64,000 bases of DNA from assembly GCA_028671895.1 (NCBI GenBank), contig CM053807.1, positions 50,335,903-50,399,902 of the forward strand, written 5' to 3'. The translations under genes were made by a program, and so were the position numbers. The first letter of the stretch is position 1. Every line of letters starts with the position of its first letter. Origin of the DNA: Oenanthe sinensis (taxonomy: Eukaryota; Streptophyta; Magnoliopsida; Apiales; Apiaceae). Of this stretch, positions 11,640-23,800 are shown one piece after another. The notes beneath the pieces are model-generated. The model saw nothing but the letters and a program-made list of their open reading frames with translations, was not told where the DNA came from and searched no databases.

Positions 11640-12860
11640 AAATTAATAATTTAGTGAAAATAGAGTCGTGTTTGTGTAGTAAAATTTAATAAAAAATAAA
11701 TGTAGAGGGTATTGAGATAATATTAAAAAAAATTGAAATTAAATAAAATTTAAATAGAGATAAAACTGTATGTTGAAAATAAATAGAAAAATTTTAATAG
11801 ATATATAATAGTAGAACGTGAATAAATAGAATTTAAAAAAAAATGAGATTAGAGGGGCGAAATCAAATTTGATATAACAATTCATTGAAAATAGAGTTTG
11901 TGTGGTAAATTTTAAATCATTAAAAATTAAATCTAAAAAGTATTGAGTTAATATAAAAAATGAAATCAGATAGAATTTAAGCGGAGATAAAACTAAGATG
12001 AAAAAAAAATTAAATAGTAGTATAATAGTAGATTGTGAATAAATAGAATTTAAATAGAAGAATTGTTGGAAACAGAGTTTATTGATGTTGTCAGAAAATA
12101 ATTCAAACAGAGTTTACCGAAGACAATCAGAGTTTAAGCTGACGTCATAAGAGTTTAGAAGCGGTCGACAAGTTTACTCAATTAGATTTTATCAACCGAC
12201 AGAGTTTATGAAATCAGAATTTGACAGATGGTAATCGACAAATCAAATATTGATTATGATAAACAATGAAGTGTTTTAATGCAAATCAAATACCTTTCTG
12301 AAAGCTGTCTTTTAAGAAGATAATGATGGAAATAATATTTCTACATTTAATAATCATTATTTTTGTTGTATTTGAATAGGTAGTTGTGTACTATATAAAC
12401 ACAAAATTAGGTTTTACATTGTAATCGTTTTACATTGTAATCGTTCAAGACATATTGTTCTCATAACCTGGCAATTCTTAAGAATTTTATTTTTCTTGAG
12501 AGAGTTTTGTATTTAGTTTATCAAAAATTAATACAAAACAATATTTCTTCTGCATACTTGTGTTCATAATCGATTGTTTTGATACTATTATATTTAATCC
12601 CCTCTATAATAGAATTTAAATATAAGTGAGATTTGAGAAAGAATTTAAATAGAGATAAAACTGTAGTGTGGAAATAAATAGAGAAATTTAAATAGAGATA
12701 TAATAAATGTCAATAAATAGAATTTAAATAGAAATAGGATTGGAGAAAGAATTTAAATAGAGATAAAACTGTAGTGTAGAAATAAATAGAGAAATTTAAA
12801 TAGAGATATAATAGTAGAATGTAAATAAATAGAATTTAAATAAAAATAAAATTATAGGGG
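11640..12860. repeat. Degenerate tandem repeat (about 108-bp and about 240-bp periods)
   Basis: Phrases such as GAATTTAAATAGAGATAAAACT, GAAATAAATAGAGAAATTTAAAT and ATATAATAGTAGAATGT recur. The clearest pair starts at 12635 and 12743 (period 108). Older, more diverged units of roughly 240 bp start near 11650 and 11888 and share GAAAATAGAGT...TTTGTG and GGTATTGAG/GTATTGAGTTAATAT blocks. The array is interrupted by the LTR-like insert at 12064-12610. Confidence 0.7.
12064..12610 (+). mobile_element. Solo-LTR-like insertion (Copia-type appearance)
   Basis: Begins TGTTGGAAACAGAG and is flanked by AGAAT at 12059-12063 and 12611-12615, a 5-bp repeat of the size made by LTR retrotransposons. It contains a TATA-like CTATATAAACAC (12391-12402), a 16-bp direct duplication GTTTTACATTGTAATC (12411 and 12427) and a T-rich downstream part. 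The end is ATAAT rather than the canonical CA, so the right edge may be eroded. No internal coding region remains. Confidence 0.5.
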
Positions 12861-13345
12861 TGAACCTAAATTTTGGAGTACCAAATTTGATCACAAAAGA
12901 GGGTTTTGCTTATTAATAAAGAGTATAGGTGTATTTTAAAAACAAGTTTGTTTTTTACTTGCTGCAGTAATATTCATTACTCCGTGTAATCATGTAAATT
13001 TTTACTGCATGAGAGATAATTAAACGTACCGAAACATTCCAATATTCATGTGGAATTTTATTTTTCGAGTGACTTTTTGCCCTAAACGCGCGCACAATAT
13101 TTGAGTCATGTCTCGAAGATTAGAAAGAATTGCGAAGGTAATGAAAGAAGGCATCAAAAGCAGTGCAAATGACATGCATCTACAGACATTGAATAAGAAG
13201 TTATGCAAGAATCCAAGACTTACTATACTTGTGCAATCACCAAATAGGATGCACTTTTGCAATGACACTAACTTTTTATCGATTGATTTTACTTTTTACA
13301 TGCACCAGCTTTTTGCACATCATCGAGTTCCCCGATTATTATATA

Positions 13346-13587
13346 CTCCCTCCGTTTCATAAAAAACAGCGATTTATAAAAATTAAAAATTAAGTTGATT
13401 CAATTTTGACCATTTATTAATAATTATTGTTAGAAATAAAAATTGTGAAAAATATATTACATTAACTATTACAGTTAATTTTCATTTTTGTAAAAATATA
13501 AATCAGTAATATTTAATAAGTGATCAAAGTTGAATTAGTTTGACTTTTATTTTTTATAAAGCGTCACTCTTTGCGGAACGGAGGGAG
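13346..13587. mobile_element. Stowaway-like MITE (242 bp)
   Basis: The terminal inverted repeats are CTCCCTCCGTTTCATAAAAA at the left and, reversed, CTCCCTCCGTTCCGCAAAGA at the right. The left flank ends in TA; the right flank is CA, a probable mutation of the TA duplication. The interior is non-coding, with AATTTTGACCA / TGATCAAAGTTGAATT sub-repeats. Confidence 0.9.
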
Positions 13588-14797
13588 CAGTGTCATGTGT
13601 GTAACCGTGTTATAATATTTGGGAATTAAATGTTATTTTCAGAACAAAATTTATATTTCCGCAGCAAATTCAATTATATTCCTCTCCCACATGCACATGA
13701 AGCATACAATTCTAATACAAATTGTTATTTCCCAGAAAAATGCCAATATAATTTGTAGAAGAGGGATTGAATACAAATTATTTAAAAAAATATGTTTTAA
13801 TAATTGTTCTTCAAATTTATGTGTTTAATAAAAAATATATGAACAATGAAACTGAAACTAAATTGAACGAAGATATTTAAAAATTATTGATGGATTGGTT
13901 TTTCCATCAGTGTATATATTACTCAATTTTTCTAGGTTAATAAAACTCAGCTACGTTTACAAGGTTAAAAAATAAATCAACTGTTTTTACAAAGTGCTCT
14001 AAGGCTGAACAGTTGATTCAAGAATATTGTCTTACTTGTATATATTTTAACAATGCTACCACACTTGTTTATATACCACAATTATGTTTATAATACCTAG
14101 AAAGAGTATAAAATAATTAATCTAAACTATGATTGTTTTTAATCTATCTTTCCTTTTCCCTTTTTCCATTTCTAGAAAAATACTTTAGACTTGAAAAAAC
14201 AGTTTCAACTTGAGTCTCCACAGTCATTATAGACTGTCTTCCATATGTGTGTTTTTGTCTGTCAACTTGTGTTGTCTCAATCAATTGATAATTTGCTGTT
14301 AGGCATATCAATTGATTGATCTTTATATCCATTGATCGATAAAGGTTATTGACTTATCGATTGATAAATGATATCAATTGATATATCAATCGATGGGTCT
14401 TCATATCAGTTGATGGTCTTCAATTCTTTGACTTGACTTCTTCAATTGATCGTCTATCCATTGATGCTTCGATATCAACTGATCATTCTTCATTTTTATA
14501 ATTTTCATGTCTTCAAATAATTATAATTTGACAGTCTAAGTTACACATCAGTTGATGACCTATATCAATCGACTCTATGATCAATTGATGAGAATAATAT
14601 CAATTGACTTACACCTTATCAATTGAAATAGACTAAGTACACATATACTACACTCCATATTATCAGTTGATTCAGATAAACATTTCAACTGATGAATCGA
14701 TATTTATAACTCCATATCAACTGATCAGTTATATCAATTGAAGTTTTTATGATTCTAAGATTAAAATTATCATCAAGTTACACGTAGATTTCTAACA
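13588..14797 (-). mobile_element. LTR-like remnant packed with a 10-bp palindromic motif
   Basis: On the minus strand, position 14797 begins TGTTAGAAATC, the usual start of a Copia LTR. A TATA-like TATATAAA lies at 14075-14068. Between 14279 and 14745 the motif ATCAAYTGAT and one-base variants occurs about 18 times. The downstream edge, a second LTR and a target duplication could not be found, so the left boundary given is arbitrary and the class is tentative. Confidence 0.4.
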
Positions 14798-17700
14798 CAA
14801 ATTGCTCTAAAACTAACATTTCATAATATTTATTTAAAAGTTCACATATGTCATGTAATCTGTGTTCAAAGGAAAATTTAATTTAATCTAATGTAATCAT
14901 AAATATTATAAATTGTACAGATTCCTCCTCTTTCTGTCATATATATTATCAAATGATAAACTTTATGTTTTACCGCATTACATTACAAAAATTGATAATT
15001 ACTAAAAATTATAAATTTATATCCTATACATAATTGAAATAAAAAAAACTAATACGATGTGATTGTTAGGAGTAAAAATATAAATTTTTAAATATTATTA
15101 ATTAATTGATTAATGTTCGATTCCCTATGGGTATAATAATTAACTTAATATTATTCTTAAATATTATTTATAAATAAAATGATTAAAAGTCGATTATCAA
15201 ACAATATTAGTAACCAATTTAGTATTATTTTAAATATATATATTAAATTTTAAGATTAAAATTGAATAAATATAAATTTTTTAAAAAATAAAAACTTGAC
15301 TATAAAATTATTATTAAAAAGAAAACCATGCATTTGCATCACATAATATGATTATTAGAGATAAAATTGTTAATTATTATTAGTAATATACAGTGATTAA
15401 AATTCGAATATATATAATATTTTCAAATAGAATATAGAGTCTTACCCATTAAATTAGTACTCGATCTACATATCAAATGTGGTGTAAAAAATTAGATGAA
15501 AAAAATAATAATAAATAGCTCTAACTAAACAAGGAAGTACCATATTTTGACAACAATTCTTATTTTACATATTGATTGAATCATGTTAAGTTTTATAATA
15601 TATTATTTATAATTATTTAATCAGAATTCGGATGATTGAGGTTTAAAAGCCGCGTTTGTAGTTCCTTGAAAAATATAATTTTAATAGGTGGTGTTTAAAT
15701 TCACTGACGAAGTTAAATAGGGGCTAGTATGGTAGAATTTTTTTATAAAAATATATTAGCTCATATTTATTTATTCTTTTTTAGCTTCATATCTAAAATT
15801 TTCTGGCTCCTCTGATATGTTTAATAACCGCAGTTCCATTGGTAGGATTCGAGTCATAAGCGCGGCTCCTATTATTTTGAATTCCAATCATTCGAATTTA
15901 ATTATCATGAAATAGTATGTTATAAAACTGATATTATGGATTGAACTCCCATATAATAATATACAATCACTTCTATAATGCTTGTTAAAAATTTATTTGA
16001 CTTGTGTTCCTTTACCATGATTAAGAGAGATTTGGTAGTGGTTTAAAGCAAAAGAGGTTGTTAAATGAAAACAAGGGAACATGATTAGCAAAATGAAGAA
16101 AAACATCATAAAAGTTTGACACAGTTAAATCCGGCCCGGTTGCAATATAATAATAAATATTCAGCTAGTAAATAATTAAAACTAGTACTATGAGACGACC
16201 TAGTCTAGGACAAAAGTTCGAAACACCAAAACAATGTAAAAGGTAACGTGATCAGAGTTAGCAGATGTGTAGTGAAAGTAGTTTCGCCCACTGATTTTGG
16301 TGCCCAGTATGTTGGACGTACAAAACATAAATTAATCCCTAGGCTAGGCTAGAGAGATGGGTCAGTTTGTCCTATCGTAGAACCAATAACATGGAGAGTG
16401 ACTCTAAGTCCCGAATCAATGTATTTTCACGTGTGTGGAGCCTTCTTAATATTTATTTGTACATATTCTCATCACCTTACTTGGTTCTTTTCAATTCTCA
16501 ACTTGTACACTTGTAGTTCACCTGCACTACTCTCATGCATTCAGAATTATTCGGTTTGGAGACTCTTCTACGGACGTCGAATCATGATTCTAATGTAATT
16601 AGATGGAGCTTAGAAATAATTTTTTTCTCTATTGATGTCGAATCATGATTCTAGTGTGATTAGATGGAGCTTAGAAATAATTTTTTTAATTTTTTTTCCC
16701 TATTAATTTTGACATCTAAAACCTTAAGGTGTCAGACAAAAATCCCAAATAGATCTTGAGATTTTGAGGAGGGGTCATTCCGTCATTTGAAATCCCATTT
16801 TGAGAAGTGGATCAGAGAGGCCCTTCTTTGGAGCATGATTTTGCCCTCGTAGTTAGAGGAAGACTCCAAATGAATCTTATATCATATTCTATCAAGTAAC
16901 ATGCCTAAAAAATACATGAAATGTGGATTATGTATTAGTTTACTTGGACGCCCATCCCATAAATCGTAAATATGGCTAGAGCAATCTTTTAGAATATGTA
17001 TAGATTCTTTCGTTTAGTTTTTCTTCTCAGTTACTACTACATTAGTCCAAAAGTTTGAGATATAACATGACAATGTTGCGAATACAATATCAGATAAAAT
17101 ATTCTCATTGAGTGCCCTGGCACTGTGCCACAGCTCATGTTTGCCGATCACCACTGGTATGGGCTTGCTCGATCATGTGGGAATATTGGAGCTCATACAT
17201 GAATATATAATATCTTAGATCCGTTGCACTACGTTTTTTCTCTCTATCCTGTCTAAAAACCTCTTGTAAGTAATTAAGGGGATCGAGTAGTTAGGTGTTG
17301 AATTTTATTAGTCGAGTTGCGCGAAATTTGGTTCGGCCATCCGATATAATTAAAAGAAAAAAATTCAATCAATTTCTTCTTGGTTATTCTAATATGCAAC
17401 TTCAATAATTTCTTTTGTTTGTATACTGCTCAAATATTCTTCACTGCTGCGCATCATTGTCAAGAATCTACACATGTAATCTTTGTTTAATAATCAGTGT
17501 TTGTTAACATTAATTGCAATTAGGTTAGTGGCTAAACGATATAAATTATCAGTAATTATAAGGTGACAATCCTTATTTTGTCAGAAAGTAGCGATTACTG
17601 ATAAGGCAACAAAAAGAGCACCTAATTAATTGCAAGTTAGCTTTCTTTTCTTGTATTAGTCCGGTCGTTGTTATTGCCGTTAAGGATCTATACAATCCCA

Positions 17701-18217
17701 ATTATACTTTTATGATCATTTTTTATTAAATAAACACATATTTAATGAATTATATATTTGTTACCCGGAAGACAAAAAAATATTATTTAATTTTTTTGTT
17801 TATATTTTATACAACTTTTATAATCAATATAATTTAATATATAATAGTTTATAGTATTATTTAATAAAATTGAAGACACAACTATGTACTCATAGTGACC
17901 ACGATTGAATTAGGTAAGTAAGTTACAGTGTTTTTAGTAACTACGTATACCTTGGAAGTGTGAGTTACTTAGTTAACACATAACCCAGTAAAATATCTAA
18001 GTTCTTGAGAAGTTAGAGTTACTGTGTTGGATTATATCATACCAAACGATGCTTTAGTATTGCAATTGTGTTGAATTATTGGGCTTTTGTGTGTTTATAT
18101 ATGGATTATATAATCAACTTGCAATTTGATAGTATAGATTCCTTTTTTCATATTCATTTTTTAATTTATATAACTACAAAATCGGTAAAATAAACAAGAC
18201 CTATTTATATAAAGAGT
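14798..18217. other. Gene-free AT-rich DNA
   Basis: No coding pattern with family resemblance. A 61-bp direct duplication lies at 16576-16692. The frame at 16398-16598 overlaps that region and looks random. Confidence 0.6.
16576..16692. repeat. 61-bp tandem duplication
   Basis: GTCGAATCATGATTCTAATG at 16576 recurs at 16637 as GTCGAATCATGATTCTAGTG, followed in both copies by ATTAGATGGAGCTTAGAAAT. There are only a few differences. No gene is associated. Confidence 0.85.
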
Positions 18218-18357
18218 AATGCTAGGGACTCCAAAAATTGTCCCAATTTTTTATATCAAATAACGTGATATGATATGTGTCTTATTTTAATTCGTGGGTG
18301 CATACAACTCTGCATTTGAGACAATTTTTGAAATAATTTTTGGGATCCCTAGTATTT
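18217..18357. mobile_element. Short MITE (about 140 bp)
   Basis: The left end reads AATGCTAGGGACTCCAAAAA and the right end, reversed, AAATACTAGGGATCCCAAAA. Both are followed by a shared AAAATTGTC block. The inverted repeats are about 40 bp. No convincing target duplication was read. Confidence 0.65.
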
Positions 18358-20833
18358 TTCTTATATAAACTCTACATGCCATCAAATGATTCAAATTTGG
18401 ATCCAAATTATTGTCCAACTCAAACAGATCCAAATTGTTTTTTACATATTATATTATTAAATATTATATTAAGTAATTTTATTTTAAATTTAATAATTAA
18501 CCATTATTATTTATTTATATTATATTTAAACATTTAATAAATTAATTAAATTAAGATATAGTTACTTTTTAACATATGTAAAAATATTACAATTGTACAA
18601 ATTTTATTAATTAACATATAAAATATCATTGATATATGCTTTTTCTCATTATTATAAATGTTATTCTTAAAAAATAAACATTATTAAATATATATTATTA
18701 TTAATCAAATAATTAAATATCCTAAATCAATTTTTAATCTAATAGATTAAATACATACAAAATAATAAAATCATTATTTTAATATTAAAGAAATTTGGAT
18801 CAATAAATATTGTTGATACAAATTTGGATCCTCTTCGAAGATTCAAATTTGAATCGGAATTTGGATAGCTCCAACAGAATTTAAGATAATTTACTCTAAA
18901 TTTGAATTTTTGAATTAAATATATTTTGTCTCCAAAATATATTTAATTAAGTACGTTCTTAACCAGATCTTCCGTTACATAATTAATCCCAAAAGATTGC
19001 GAGCCGTACAGTTTAAATCCATCGAATGGATAATGTATATTTCTCTCTGTATATTCATACACTACATTATTACCACATCAATGTGATCTACATTTGATAT
19101 ATACAAGAAAAATAGGTTCATTTGAGAAAAACATTTTTTTGGATTAGATATTCAGTAATTTAACATGCTGTGAGTAAATTAATGTGTGTATATATGATGG
19201 GAGCGGTAATTATAACATAAAATAACTTTTTGTGTGGTTATTGTACAAAATGTAGCATTAGGTGTCCATTTTTTTAAATGGTTAATTTTAATTGAATTGC
19301 TTAATATTTTTTTGACATATAAATATTTGAATTTGATAAAGCTTAGATTTTTTTTAAAATCTCTAATATTTTCCTTCTGGCTCGTGGCTACAGTCTCCTC
19401 AAATATTTTATTTCAATTTATTTTTAGGGACCAGCTGGTGCCCAGTATACATCACTAGTAAATCAGTGTTTTATAATGTTTGAGAATTCAAACTTCACCT
19501 GACATGAATCTTTTAATGCGTAAAAAGAATTTAATCGTTCATTTGAGGTTGCAAAGTCGCACTACAATCGTACCCCAAACCTTGTATTCAAAGATACGGG
19601 ATGTCTAATTTATCATGTTTTACAAACACGTGAACCTGGGATTTTAGTTTTTAGAATTAAATTATTTTAAATTTTATATTAAATTTATAGTATTGTATTA
19701 ATCAAGATTAATTCGTATTATGTACTCCTATATGATGTACAAATTTTTGTTATTTATATTTTAATAACTTTTTATATATTTATTTTTAATCTCCCATTAG
19801 TAATTTTAATTTTATTTAATATATAAAAATATTAAAATGTCATTAGTCATATTAATTTATAAATTTATATTATACTATTTTAACTTTTCCCAATAAAATT
19901 ATTAATTCAATAAATTATAATTTATTTTGATAAAAATCATTATTTATTTTCAAAGCAGCCCCCTTATCGTGCATATCACTAGAACTAATAAATTATCAAT
20001 AGTTGAATAATGTGATAAATATTTACTTGTAATTTCTACTTTTATGTCAGATGTGAGTACACAAAGGGTGGTGGTAGCGTGGACATGAATCTGGCTAGTA
20101 TTATCACACAATATTGGTGGTATAATTTTACTATCAATCACAGGCTTGTTCAAATGGTTACATTTGAGTCGATGTACACTGAATTGATTTATAAAAGAAA
20201 TTCAAGACTTGACCCGATTTTAAAAAAAGATTGGAATTTGATCCGGTTGTACAGGTTCAAAATTTAACATTCTAATACAAAAATATTAATATCATAATAG
20301 ATAAATTATTAAATTACGAATTAATCTCGACTTGAAATTCAAAATGTTATCACTTTACATGGATGGCTCGTGAAACATCTCAAATAGTACTGTATGTGGT
20401 GTAGCATAATTAGTTTGGACTCGTAAAGGCCCAACCCAACATTCAACAAAAACATGGGCCTGTATCGGAAGACAAAAGCCCAAACAATGAATAATGATGA
20501 TATTATTGGAAATCACGCGGGTATTAATGACGAAGGTGTTCTTATCTGGTGGGTTGGGTACCCAAATTTATAGTACGAAGACTTTGAATATATACATACA
20601 AATACACACACACATATCATCGTCAATATTGGTTTGCAGATTCCAATCATCAAATCAATTCGAACATAGATCCATCGATTCAATAGCTCCAACTGTAAAT
20701 AATTTAATTTTTTTCATCAATTGAAATACATGTGTGTGTGTATCATCTGTGTAGACTGTGAATGTGATTGTATTTATAATTAATAAATTATTGTATATTT
20801 TTCGCAGTTAGGTTTGATTTTAAAGAGAGAATA
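18358..20833. other. Intergenic DNA and upstream region of the TRAF-finger gene
   Basis: Very AT-rich to about 20.4 kb with no coding resemblance. From about 20.58 kb the sequence looks like a promoter and 5' UTR: TATATACATACAAATACACA near 20589, then pyrimidine/adenine-rich leader. A TTTTTCGCAG at about 20798-20808 could be a 5'-UTR intron acceptor (inference). Confidence 0.5.
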
Positions 20834-23800
20834 ATGGCTGAAGCTTCTGATCAGGTCACAACCATCTGCACTCATTGGTAATTTCTCTCTCTCACACACA
20901 CATTGTTTATTTGTTTGCTTATTAGGCTTTGAATTTGATGATTTTTTGTTTGAGTTGTTTGATATGTATGATTAATTGAAACATTTTATGTTTGTAATTT
21001 TTTTGTTTTTTTTGTTAATTGATACTCGATATAAAATTTAGATTTTAGATATAATATAGTTGTTGCATTGAATGAATCAGTTGAGATACTAGTGATGATT
21101 ATTTATTATTTTGAGCTTTATGATGCTAAAGATGTGATATAAGTGAATACGCAATGTCATTGTTGTTTATTTGTCTTTGTAAACTTTTGCCCACTCTACG
21201 GTACTAATTAATCGCTGGTTCGGTCAATGTGGACGTTACTGAATTATGTGTAGTACGTGTTTATTTGTTATTCGTGAAATAGTTTATTTAGATTTTCTAG
21301 GTGTGGTCCACCTTTCGTTGGTTTGTTTGTCGTATCATAGACCTCTACACCTGGCATGTTGTGATGAGACCTAATTTAAACGTACTCGGCAAGAAATATT
21401 ATTTGAGAGTTCTGATTTGTAACCTTGTATGTTGTCTGAGAAGTGGAGATTTCTTCCCTGATTTGCTAGCTTGTACGTGTTCCATACACAATTTGTTTTT
21501 ATGTATTTTCAGCTAAAGATGCCTTAAATACGGGAGTAAAAGCTTACCGAGGAACATGGAAACTCGAAGAAACCACAATTTTTTTTTTATCTCAAACAAA
21601 AAACAATTAAGTAACAGAAGATCAAAAGACTCAAAATAGAGATTGTATGAATTAAAGAGCAATTATGAATACCAATAAAATATGTACTCATAATCAAAAA
21701 TTAGATTATAATAAAGAATCTAGAACTTTTTAAATAATCTAATTAATATGCTATAGATAGTTAATTAGTTTTTGACAACAAAATATGTTTCATGTATTGT
21801 TTATCCAAGTTGTTTATCAGCATTTGAAGATATATCTTCCCAGTGTCTCAAGAAAAGCTTGTATTATTATTGAATGGTGTGCATTTAAGTTTTAACCTTA
21901 GAGTATGCATTTTTTCATATGTTCATCTCCTCTTCTTTTGTTATCATTTTAATCGTCTAAATTTAATCTATTGGCTGATTAACATATATTTATATGTTTT
22001 CAGCGACAGAGACATTCCTTCTTCAAATATTGACTTGCACTATGCTCACTGCTCCCGGAATCTTGAAAAATGTAAAGTTTGCGGTGATATGGTTCCCAAA
22101 AAACATGCCGAGGAACATTTCTTAAGCACCCATGCACCAGTATGTAATTTTGGCTGATAACCTAAAACTTAGTTATTTCTGTGTATCTGTTTTTCTTGCT
22201 TTCCACACACAATACATCTACACATGTGTGCTGTATTGGAAAGGCACCTATAGTTGCTACTGCTTGATCCTTTTTCCAATTATTACTATCTTATTCTTCT
22301 TCTGGATATCACTGGGACATGTTATTTTTGTTTGTGAGCAGACACACACACAACGAGGATAGTTATAGTCAGTTCATGCATTATGCTTCTCCCATCTGAG
22401 CTTTGCATTATCTCTGTTAGTCATGACATGTTCTATTTTTACTACTAATCAAACATCTGATTAAGAGGAAAAACAAAAATAGTAGGTCAGGGGTAGGTTT
22501 TGTATTCTAGCAGTTACATGATTGACATACTTGTGTGGGATTTGTGGGCAAATTAATTTTAACAGAAAAAATGTTAACTTTAAGAGGATCCATGTACAGT
22601 CAGGCTAAGGTAGTCATAAGGTGTTAGGATCTTCGGAGTAGATACAAATTTGGGAGATTAGAGGGAAATTTAGAGAAATTGGAGTTGAATTCAGGTAGAA
22701 TTTAAGATATTAAGCTAAATTATTTATTAAAGTTCAAGAATATGTGAACAAATTTCAGATAACTTTTATAGGGAAACTCCGTAGAATTCTTTTTGGGGTA
22801 TAATAGTAGAAAGTGCCACAGTAGTAGCACGCTTCTCATGCCCGTATAAACAACAAAGTAATTAAGTAATATGTACTAGCGAATTAACTGTATGAATTCT
22901 GGATTATAAATTCAAATAAGCATCTTGCAGACACGGAAATCCAACCACAAGTAATAACATTAACATAAGAAAAAAAAGCACGTGGCAGTTTGGAGGAAAA
23001 GTTCTATATTAAAAAGTCTGTAATATAAATTCCAAATAACTTCAAAACCTTAGATAAGAAAATTGCCTCAACACAGCAGATCAGATTTTACTGTTTTAAG
23101 TTGTTTTATTCATCTGAGCTTTTGTGTCTTTGTAATGCTATGTTGTGGATGCAATATTCAGAACTATTTGGTGATGATCCAACTATGTTGTTGAGTGATT
23201 GTAAAGTAAGAGGATATGATGAATTATTTATGTGTTTTCACGGAATTGTTACAGAAGGATGTTGGAAATACATTCTTTGATACCAAAACATGGGGTTGGG
23301 GTTGGATAAGAAATTTTGAGGACTTAAAGTTAAGTTTGGTAGAACTAGGGTAAAGTAAGTAGATTAGATAGACAATCTAGAGAGAAATCAGAGCAGGAGT
23401 AAGAGAATCAGACTAAAAATCTTCTTCAAAATCCTATTTTTGGAATCATTTATAGATTGAATGTATTGTGAATTTATAGGCAATCATAGAAAATGCTCAT
23501 TGCTAAAAGCTTATTTGGCACTCTACGCACACAACACTAAATAGCTAATTTTGAATACAGGCTTACGGTGAAAGGCCGTTTTAATAATTTTAACATAATG
23601 TCTCTACTATTATACTTGACTTTATTGGTGATTTCCTTACAATTTTTTTGGAGCAGGTTTCCTGCTCGCTGTGCAGTCAATCCATGGACCGTGAAGTTTT
23701 AGCTGTGCATAAAAGTGAGAATTGTCCTCAACGGATAGTGACATGTGACTATTGTGAGTTCCCATTGCCAGCAGTTGATCTATTTGAGCATCAGGTAGTA

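Noticed and set aside
15110..15140. tRNA-like T-arm (GTTCGATTCC)
   Set aside because: No matching acceptor stem, D-arm or anticodon arm around it.
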